Below, one piece after another: positions 1 to 5,547 of a stretch of 14,448 nt of DNA; position 1 is the stretch's first letter; the number at the start of each line of letters is the position of its first letter. The DNA comes from Actinomycetota bacterium (lineage in GTDB: Bacteria > Actinomycetota > Thermoleophilia > Solirubrobacterales > Solirubrobacteraceae). The notes under the pieces are model-generated. The model ran no database searches. It was not told the DNA's origin and saw nothing but the letters and a program-made list of their open reading frames with translations. Location: assembly GCA_005888335.1 (NCBI GenBank), contig VAWY01000002.1:1-14448 (forward strand). Reading direction: 5' to 3'. Both the position numbers and the translations under genes were made by a program.

Positions 1-650
1 GAGGGCGTCATCGTCGTCGACACCGGCGGGGACTCGCGCGTCACCGAGCCCGGCTTCACACCACGGTGGCACGTGGTCGCGAGCACCTGCGACCGCCAGT
101 CGGTGAGGTCCGACCAGGAGGTCGGGCCGCAGATGCGCGCGCTCGGACACCCGCCACGGTCGGTCGCCAAGGTCGTGCTGACCCACATGCACTCCGACCA
201 CGCTGGCGGCCTCGCGCACTTCGAAGGCGTCGAGATCCTGATGACCGAGCGCGAGGCGGCGATGGCGCTCGGCCGCACCGGGGCGATCAATGCCTACTTC
301 AGGAAGAACTACCCGAAGTGGTTCAGGCCGACCACCGTCCCCTTCGACCGCGACCCGTGGGAGACGTTCGACGCCTCGATCGCGCTGACCTCCGACGGCG
401 CGGTGCGGCTGCTCCCGACGCCGGGACACACCTCCGGGCACCTGTCCGTGGCCATCGACCGCGGCGACCACGTCGTCCTGCTCACGGGCGCGCGATCGAC
501 GGCATCGCGCAGGACGCCAAGCGGCACCGGGACAGCACGCAGCGGATCCGCGAGCTCTGCGCCCGCCGCCAGGTGATCGTCGTTCCCACCCACGACCCCC
601 GGGGAGCCGACCGGCTCGCGGCGGGGCAGTTCACCACCATCGACCGGTAA
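1..650 (+). pseudogene. MBL-fold metallohydrolase (lactonase-like), 5' end outside window, internally deleted and frameshifted
   Basis: The frame is open from base 1 (starting EGVIVVDTGG), so the true start lies upstream. The zinc motif THMHSDHAGG is at 181-210 and a second histidine motif, TPGHTSGHLSV, at about 418-450. The overall pattern matches MBL-fold proteins of the AHL-lactonase-like group (known family knowledge). Frame 1 reads well to HVVLLTG at about 489, then turns into nonsense and stops at 576. The normal C-terminal part (RAIDGIAQDA..., PTHDP) continues in frame 3 from about 489 to the TAA at 648-650. Intact relatives have a stretch such as GDxSYTxELLL between these parts, including the metal-bridging aspartate. 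About ten codons therefore appear lost along with the frame. Two stop-bounded partial proteins remain and neither should be active. It converges on the PucR gene. An assembly error is possible, but the missing residues argue for more than a single-base error. Confidence 0.8.
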
Positions 651-671
651 GGGACGCCAGCCGCAGCCGGC

Positions 672-1817
672 TCAGCCGCGATCGAGCAGCCGGTGCAAGC
701 GGATCGCCGTATGCAGCTCGGCGTTGCGCGAGGCGATCGTCCGGCCCAAGAGCTCCTCGATCGAGCGGATGCGGTACGAGGCGGTGCGCACACTGATCCC
801 CAGCCGGGCCCCCATCGAGGAGGCGTTGTAGCCAGCCTCGAGGTACGCCTCGAGCGTGTCGAGCAGCCGAGCGCCGCGGTCGCTCGCGTCGACCAGCAGC
901 GGGCCGAGCTCGTCGACGACGAAGCGCTCGGCGGCCGCCCGGTCACGCGTCGCCAACCACTCGAGTGACACCGCCTCGAACCGCGTCACCGCCCGGCCGC
1001 TCGCTCTGCCCACGGAGAGCGCGGCGCGAGCCTGCTCGTGGCTGACGACGAACCCCTCGCGGCCGGCTCCCGGCCGTCCGATCCCGACGCTCACCCCCGA
1101 CACGCGCTCGAGCGCCTCCACTGGGGGCTCGGTCCCGAACCACGCCCAGACGACGTCCGGACCGCCCTGGACGACCAGACTGCGCGTCTGCCCGATGTCG
1201 CGCAACACGCGGTCCGCATCGGCGCCACTCGCGACGACGGCGACGTGCTCGCCCCGCAGGTCGTACTCCAGCGCCGACGGGTCCGCAGCGGCGTCCGCGA
1301 GAACCTGCTGGACGACCGCCAACCTCATCTGCTCCCGCGAGCGCATGATCCGATCGCGCTCCGCGAGGTACTCCTCGGCCTGCAGCGTCGACAGCCGATC
1401 GCCGCCTTCGAACATCAGGTCGGTGAGCAGCCGCAGCGTCGCCTCACGCAGCGCCGGATCGGGCTCGACCTCCTCCAGCGCCGCGCAGAGCTCGCGCCAC
1501 ATGACGCGCTGGCCGACGCGGAGCACTCGCAACAGGGTCGGCAGCGAGACCCGCGAGCGAGCAGCACGGCGCGCCAGGTGGCTGGTCTCGAACGGCAGTG
1601 ACTCCGGCAGCTGCCGTTCGAGGCGGAAGGCCGTGGCCGCCTCGAGCAGGTCGGCGCGCACCGCCTCGCGCAGGGCGAGCTGCAGATCGTCGTCGGCCGG
1701 AAGGTCCGGGATCTCCCGGCGGTGCGCCGCGAGCATCAGGTCGGCGATCCGGTCGACGTCGCCGCGAAGCCGTTCCAGCAGACGCTCGAGGACCGCGCCT
1801 TCCGGGATCGTCGTCAC
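672..1817 (-). CDS. PucR-family transcriptional regulator
   Basis: The protein has 381 residues with a GTG start (CAC at 1815-1817 on the plus strand). Residues about 10-160 form a helical N-terminal region resembling the RsbT co-antagonist/RsbRD-type domain. Residues about 165-285 look like the degenerate GGDEF-like domain of the PucR/CdaR group. Residues about 318-378 are the PucR C-terminal helix-turn-helix, seen in the run from LLDTLEAYLEAGYNASSMG through ISVRTASYRIRSIEELLG. It is probably a DNA-binding regulator that senses a small molecule or acts in a stress response; the ligand cannot be told from the sequence. It diverges from the monooxygenase remnant across a 103-bp gap, so that gene may once have been its target. 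No strong Shine-Dalgarno sequence precedes the GTG, so the exact start is moderately certain. The gene itself looks intact. Confidence 0.88.
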   Translation of the reverse strand: MTTIPEGAVLERLLERLRGDVDRIADLMLAAHRREIPDLPADDDLQLALREAVRADLLEAATAFRLERQLPESLPFETSHLARRAARSRVSLPTLLRVLRVGQRVMWRELCAALEEVEPDPALREATLRLLTDLMFEGGDRLSTLQAEEYLAERDRIMRSREQMRLAVVQQVLADAAADPSALEYDLRGEHVAVVASGADADRVLRDIGQTRSLVVQGGPDVVWAWFGTEPPVEALERVSGVSVGIGRPGAGREGFVVSHEQARAALSVGRASGRAVTRFEAVSLEWLATRDRAAAERFVVDELGPLLVDASDRGARLLDTLEAYLEAGYNASSMGARLGISVRTASYRIRSIEELLGRTIASRNAELHTAIRLHRLLDRG

Positions 1818-1846
1818 GGCGCGAGACTACGCCACACCGTTGCCCA

Positions 1847-1888
1847 CATCGGCAGTGTCCACCGCGTCCGCTGCCGCATCCGGCAGTG
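1847..1888. repeat. Short direct repeat in the divergent intergenic region (possible regulator site)
   Basis: CATCGGCAGTG at 1847-1857 recurs as CATCCGGCAGTG at 1877-1888. The shared GGCAGTG copies lie 31 bp apart, about three helical turns. They sit in the 103-bp gap between the PucR gene and the monooxygenase remnant, where an operator would be expected. The repeat is short and chance is a real alternative. Confidence 0.22.
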
Positions 1889-1920
1889 CGCCCGCGGACA
1901 CCCGGACATAGCGTGGCGGC

Positions 1921-2250
1921 ATGGCCGCGACCCGCATGCCCCAGGCACCCGTGATCGTCGTCGGGGGCGGCCCGGTGGGGCTTGCTGCCGCGCTGGAGCT
2001 CGCGCGCTTCGGCGTCCCGACCGTCGTGCTCGAGCAGCGCGAGACGACGTCGTGGCATCCGAAGACCCGCAACGTCAACACGCGCACGATGGAGATCGTC
2101 CGCGGCTGGGGGCGGGTGGTCCGCCTGCGCGGCATCGACACCCCGGGGCCCCATCCGGTTCCTGGACACGCTGGACCGTCCTGCGCTGGCGCTACCGCCT
2201 CGACGGCGAGGAGCTTCAACCCGAGGAGATGGCCAGGCGCCTTGGGCTGA
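1921..2250 (+). pseudogene. FAD-dependent monooxygenase, N-terminal fragment only
   Basis: Residues 11-40 carry a classic Rossmann FAD motif: VIVVGGGPVGLAAALELA, followed by the acidic end of beta-2 in VVLEQR. Next comes the segment KTRNVNTRTMEIVRGWG, which is typical of aromatic-ring FAD hydroxylases of the PheA/TetX/UbiH type. Such enzymes are usually 400-600 residues long. Here the similarity ends near RLRGIDTPGP at about 2150, and the frame then runs through unrelated sequence to a stop at 2248-2250. Only the first ~75 residues remain, so it cannot bind substrate or work as an enzyme. A GTGGCGG sequence just before the ATG may be a weak ribosome-binding site. The 3' part has been replaced by a sigma-factor fragment. 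Confidence 0.72.
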
Positions 2251-2339
2251 GCACGCGCCGGGTCCAGGAGATCGAGCGCCGCGCGCGCGCCAAGCTCGCG
2301 GCCGCCGAGCGCGCCGGCCGGGGCGCTCCTGCGGCGTGA
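2163..2339 (+). pseudogene. Sigma-70-type factor fragment (region 4 helix-turn-helix)
   Basis: In frame 3 the sequence encodes TVLRWRYRLDG, then ELQPEEMARRLGLSTRRVQEI, then ERRARAKLAAAERA, ending at TGA 2337-2339. This matches the region 4.2 helix-turn-helix of primary-like or group 3 sigma factors, where (R)TVLRWRYGLDG... and RVQEIERRA are usual. Nothing upstream in this frame resembles regions 2 or 3. A short LDTLDR just before it in frame 2 might be a frameshifted remainder of the same gene, but that is uncertain. There is no credible start codon or ribosome-binding site. It stops 13 bp before the convergent dehydrogenase stop and abuts the monooxygenase remnant, so it looks like a stranded 3' end of another gene. 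Confidence 0.6.
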
Positions 2340-2352
2340 GCGCTGTCGGGGA

Positions 2353-3384
2353 TCAGGCGAATCGCTCTCCCTCAGACGACGCGCGGTGCACGACGAGCTT
2401 GGTCGCCGGCTCGAGCAACGCCTGCGGCGCGTCGTCCCAGGCGACGGTGGCGCTCGTCACCAGGTGCGGCCGCAGCCGCCCGGCGGCGACCAGGTCGAGA
2501 ACGGCCGGGATCGCGGGCCGGGCCATCGCGCGGCCGAGGTGGAGGTGCACTCCACGGGTGTAGAGCTCGAACAGCGGGAGGGAGCCGCTGGGTGCGATCT
2601 GGCCGAGCGACGTGCAGCGGCCGCCCCAGTCGGTGAGTCGCAGAGTGGCGACCAGTCCTTCCGGTGTGGCGGTTCCGTCGACGGTCACCGGGAACGCGCC
2701 CAGCGAAGGCTCGGGCTCGCCCTCGACCACGGTGGCGCCCAGCTCGTGCGCCACGGCGCAGCGGCCGGCGTCCGTATCCACGTAGGTGACCGACGCCGCC
2801 CCGAGCGCGAGCGCCACGTCGACGGCATACAGCGAGACGGATCGCACCAGGCCGCCGACGACCAGCACCTCGGCCGCAGGATGTTCGGCGAGGGCCGGCG
2901 CCACCGCCCGCCAGCCATCGGCGATGTTGTCGGCCGCGCTGGGGACGACGGTGGGCTCGACACCGTCGGGCAGCGGGACCAGCATCGCGTCCGCGTAGGG
3001 CACCAGCGCGAGGTCGCTGAGCATCCCGCCCCAGTCGCCGCCCAGCGGGCCGAAGCCGTACATCGAGAGCGGCGCCACCGTCGCGCAGCTTCCAGTCAGC
3101 CCCCGCCGGCAGCGCTCGCAGCATCCACAGGAGATCTGGAAGGGGACCACCACCCGATCCCCCGGAGCAAAGCGTTCGGGGCCCTCCACCACTTCGGCCA
3201 CGCACTCGTGCCCGAGGTGGACCGGCATCGCGAACGGCGTCTGCCCGAAGATCATCGGCTGGTCGAGGTCACACGTCGCCACCGCGAGTGGCCGGACGAT
3301 CGCCTCGCGCTCATGCCGGCGCTCCGGTTCCGGAACCTCATGCCAGGCCAGACGGCGGGTGTCTTCCAGGACCAGCGAGCGCAT
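2353..3384 (-). CDS. Zinc-dependent alcohol dehydrogenase family protein (MDR superfamily)
   Basis: The protein has 343 residues. The frame stays open upstream to 3984, but the ATG at 3382-3384 is chosen because AAGGAG lies 7 bases before it and the protein then starts with normal MDR sequence (MRSLVLEDTRRLAWHEVPEP). C38 (in ATCDLD), H59 and E60 (in GHE) fit the catalytic zinc site. C86, C89, C92 and C100 have the exact C-x2-C-x2-C-x7-C spacing of the structural zinc lobe. The Rossmann segment is about 172-205 and ends YVDTD, whose acidic residue suggests NAD over NADP. Its glycine loop reads GGLVRS, unlike the usual GxGxxG. It probably oxidises or reduces an alcohol/aldehyde pair; the substrate is unknown. 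It follows the DUF2867 gene by 41 bp and is probably co-transcribed with it under TetR control. Confidence 0.9.
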   Translation of the reverse strand: MRSLVLEDTRRLAWHEVPEPERRHEREAIVRPLAVATCDLDQPMIFGQTPFAMPVHLGHECVAEVVEGPERFAPGDRVVVPFQISCGCCERCRRGLTGSCATVAPLSMYGFGPLGGDWGGMLSDLALVPYADAMLVPLPDGVEPTVVPSAADNIADGWRAVAPALAEHPAAEVLVVGGLVRSVSLYAVDVALALGAASVTYVDTDAGRCAVAHELGATVVEGEPEPSLGAFPVTVDGTATPEGLVATLRLTDWGGRCTSLGQIAPSGSLPLFELYTRGVHLHLGRAMARPAIPAVLDLVAAGRLRPHLVTSATVAWDDAPQALLEPATKLVVHRASSEGERFA

Positions 3385-3425
3385 GTGGGTCTCCTTTGAT
3401 CGCTCCCGGCGGTGGCTTCTCGGCC

Positions 3426-4019
3426 CTATGCGGGTGTCGGCTCGCCCGCCCGAGCGCGCCACTTCCCCTCGATCTGTCGCATCAGCGCCGGGTAGACGAT
3501 CAGGTGCCTGAATGGCCGGATCGCGGCCATGTAGGCGGTCCCGAGCAGCCCATTTGGTTTCACCAGGACGGCCATCTGGCCGCGGTAGCCGCCGGTCCCG
3601 TCCGAGACCCAGCCGAGGTGCATGACGCCGTGCACGGTCCGGTTGGCGATCTCCGCTGCCCACTCGTCGTCGAGCAGGTACAGCGAGGTAAAGGGGAGCG
3701 CCGCGAAGTCCGGGCGCTGGGCGTCGCGCAGATCCGCCGGGAGCCGGTCGCGGAGCGTCGGCACCCTGGAGCCCAGGCCGGCGTCCGGGTCGTCCCACCC
3801 GAGCAGTGCCCCGAGCTTCTCCCTGATCGAGGAGAGCGTGCGCGCAGCGCGCGAGGGGATCTCCGACAGGTCGCTCGACGTGAACCCCTTCACCAGACGA
3901 AGGAAGTCGTCCGGACCGCCCACCGCCGGGAGTGCCCATACGTCCTCCAGCCGGAAGTCGCGCGTGAGCTCGTGGATCCGCCAAGGCCGGGAGGTGTGGG
4001 CCGTGTTCGGAAGCCTCAT
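3426..4019 (-). CDS. DUF2867 domain-containing protein
   Basis: The protein has 197 residues, from ATG at 4017-4019 to TAG at 3426-3428. It begins MRLPNTAHTSRPWRIHEL and contains GSRVPTLRDRLPADLRDA, ANRTVHGVMHLGWV and YRGQMAVLVKPNGLLGTAYM, which I recognise as DUF2867. This domain is found alone or fused behind NAD(P)-binding SDR-like proteins. Its biochemical role is not established. The frame extends upstream to 4151, but that would cover the operator and the start of the divergent tetR, so the start at 4019 is preferred; GAGG sits about 8 bases before it. It is the first gene of a leftward operon with the dehydrogenase, divergent from TetR. That arrangement suggests a TetR-controlled response to a small molecule. 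Confidence 0.85.
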   Translation of the reverse strand: MRLPNTAHTSRPWRIHELTRDFRLEDVWALPAVGGPDDFLRLVKGFTSSDLSEIPSRAARTLSSIREKLGALLGWDDPDAGLGSRVPTLRDRLPADLRDAQRPDFAALPFTSLYLLDDEWAAEIANRTVHGVMHLGWVSDGTGGYRGQMAVLVKPNGLLGTAYMAAIRPFRHLIVYPALMRQIEGKWRARAGEPTPA

Positions 4020-4034
4020 GGCGAACCTCGATCC

Positions 4035-4064
4035 ATACGACAGCGTATCGATACGGTACGGTAT
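4035..4064. promoter_or_regulatory. Likely TetR operator: 30-bp dyad with 12-bp perfect palindrome
   Basis: The core CGTATCGATACG at 4044-4055 is a perfect palindrome. The same symmetry centre also pairs ATAC at 4035-4038 with GTAT at 4061-4064. The dyad lies in the 47-bp space between the starts of the divergent DUF2867 and TetR genes, the classic place for TetR autoregulation. The AT-rich run TATAGA at 4062-4067 could be the -10 box for tetR. The symmetry is seen directly; binding by the adjacent TetR is inference. Confidence 0.7.
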
Positions 4065-4066
4065 AG

Positions 4067-4714
4067 ATGCAGGCCGGTCAACCCGCAGCGGTGTCGATTC
4101 CGCGCGAAACGCGAGCGAGGACCACCATCGCCGCCCCCACCCGCACGCCACGCTCTGGCTGGGTCGACGAGGGCCTACGGGCCCTCGCCTCCGGCGGCCC
4201 GGATGCCGTCCGGATCGAGACGCTCGCGCAGGCGCTCGGCGTCACCAAGGGCGGCTTCTACTGGCACTTCGACGACCGGCGCGCGCTGCTCGAGGAGATG
4301 CTCGAGACGTGGGAGCGGATGACCGTCGACGAGGTCATCGAGGCCGTCGAGGGCGAGGGCGGGGACGCCAGGGCCAAGCTGCGGCGGCTGTTCGCGCTGC
4401 CTGACGATCGCGCAGTTCGACACGCCCGCCGGCTCGCCTCCTCCAGCGGCGACCTGGTGAAGATCGAACTTGCCATCCGCGACTGGGCCCGCCGCGACAA
4501 GACGGTCAGCAGGCGCCTCAAGCGCCTCGACAACCGCCGAATGGACTACATGCGCTCGCTGTTCGGTGCATTCTGTCCCGACGAGGAGGAGGTCGAGGCC
4601 CGCTGCATGCTCGCCTTTTCGGCGTTCATCGGTCACCACTTCATCGCCGCCGATCACGGCGGGCGCAGCCGGGCGGACGTGCTGGCGCTGGCCCTGAGGC
4701 GGCTGTTGGCCTAG
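4067..4714 (+). CDS. TetR/AcrR family transcriptional regulator
   Basis: The protein has up to 215 residues. The DNA-binding domain covers about 30-75: WVDEGLRALASGGPDAVRIE, then LAQALGVTKGGFYWHFDDR, ending RALLEEML, a textbook TetR helix-turn-helix. The remaining ~140 residues are helical, with no recognisable ligand signature. The start is uncertain. The ATG at 4067 lies 3 bases after the operator dyad and would overlap a possible -10 box. An in-frame GTG at 4091 would leave 25 residues before the domain and is a reasonable alternative. It probably represses the divergent DUF2867-dehydrogenase operon and its own unit through the dyad at 4035-4064. The SnoaL-thioesterase gene starts 3 bp after its stop, so the two are surely co-transcribed. 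Confidence 0.92.
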   Translation: MQAGQPAAVSIPRETRARTTIAAPTRTPRSGWVDEGLRALASGGPDAVRIETLAQALGVTKGGFYWHFDDRRALLEEMLETWERMTVDEVIEAVEGEGGDARAKLRRLFALPDDRAVRHARRLASSSGDLVKIELAIRDWARRDKTVSRRLKRLDNRRMDYMRSLFGAFCPDEEEVEARCMLAFSAFIGHHFIAADHGGRSRADVLALALRRLLA

Positions 4715-4717
4715 ACA

Positions 4718-5533
4718 GTGGCTGAGGATTCAGAGGCCAACGCAGTCATCGAGGAGTTCCTCGCGCGCCAGCGTGAGATGTACGCCGGCGGGGAGCTCGA
4801 GGCAGTCGTGGCGCTGCTCGCCGAGGACGTCGTCTGGCACGTGCCCGGCACGAGCCCGATCGCCGGGGACTACCGCGGCCGCGAAGCCGTCCTTCGGTAC
4901 TTCACGACCCGCCGCGAGCTGGCCGGCGGCGCCATCGCGATCACCAAGCACGGCGAGCTCGGCCGCCACGACGTCCTCGTCCAGCTCGCCGACGGCCGGG
5001 CGGCCCTCGGCGGCGAGGAGCTGGAGTGGCGCACGGCGGGCGTCTACCGCGTCGCCGCCGGCCGCATCGTCGAGGCATGGCTGGTGCCGCTCGAGGCCGA
5101 CGCCTTCGACGCCGCCTGGGCGCGCACGCGCGGCACGCCCTTCGTCTACCGTCAGCGCGTGCGACCGCAGGACTGCGCGGCCAGCACGTTCCTCGGCCAC
5201 CCACGCTTCCTCGAGTTCTTCGAAGCGGCGTTCATCGAGTGGTGGCGCAGCCGGGCCGGCGCCCTCGAGCAGAGCCTGGGCGCAGACCGGCGCCTGACGC
5301 TCGCGAGTGTGCGCGTGGACTATCTCGCGCCCGTGCGTCTCGACGATGAGCTGCGCGTCGAGGTGGTTCTCGATCGCCTCGACCCACGCTCACTGCACCT
5401 GCGCTACGACGCGTTCGTGGCAGGCACGCCGGTCGCCGAGGCCGGCTCGCGGTACGTCTGCGTCGACGCGCGCTCAGGCGTCCCCGCGGAGCTTCCGGAG
5501 GCCGTTGCGCGAGCGCTCGCGGAGGAGGGGTGA
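4718..5533 (+). CDS. SnoaL-like (NTF2 fold) plus hotdog acyl-CoA thioesterase fusion protein
   Basis: The protein has 271 residues and a GTG start 3 bp after the tetR stop. Residues about 5-135 form a SnoaL-like/NTF2 domain: FLARQREMYAGGELEAVVAL, then EDVVWHVPGTSPIAGDYRG, ending in GRIVEAWLVPLEADAFDAAW. Residues about 142-268 resemble a YbgC/4HBT hotdog thioesterase: RVRPQDCAASTFLGHPRFLEF, then SVRVDYLAPVRLDDELRVEV and LHLRYDAF. The usual catalytic aspartate of D-x-D-x-x-G-H-V-N is represented by QDCAASTFLGH, so activity is plausible but not assured. Each domain is common alone; one polypeptide carrying both is less usual. It may bind and hydrolyse an acyl- or aryl-CoA related to the substrate of the divergent dehydrogenase. 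Continuity across the junction is clear, with no frameshift. Its end is 14 bp from the convergent acyl-CoA dehydrogenase stop. Confidence 0.82.
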   Translation: MAEDSEANAVIEEFLARQREMYAGGELEAVVALLAEDVVWHVPGTSPIAGDYRGREAVLRYFTTRRELAGGAIAITKHGELGRHDVLVQLADGRAALGGEELEWRTAGVYRVAAGRIVEAWLVPLEADAFDAAWARTRGTPFVYRQRVRPQDCAASTFLGHPRFLEFFEAAFIEWWRSRAGALEQSLGADRRLTLASVRVDYLAPVRLDDELRVEVVLDRLDPRSLHLRYDAFVAGTPVAEAGSRYVCVDARSGVPAELPEAVARALAEEG

Positions 5534-5547
5534 CGGAGAGCGCTGCG

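Noticed and set aside
3385..3984. N-terminal extension of the dehydrogenase frame upstream of 3384
   Set aside because: The extension overlaps the DUF2867 gene out of frame and is arginine/glycine-rich. The AAGGAG before ATG 3384 marks the real start.
3288..4322. Plus-strand frame crossing the DUF2867 gene, the operator and tetR
   Set aside because: It spans a divergent promoter region and two supported genes, with low-complexity translation.
5534..5547. Terminator between the convergent thioesterase and acyl-CoA dehydrogenase genes
   Set aside because: The gap is 14 bp and holds no stem-loop or T-tract.
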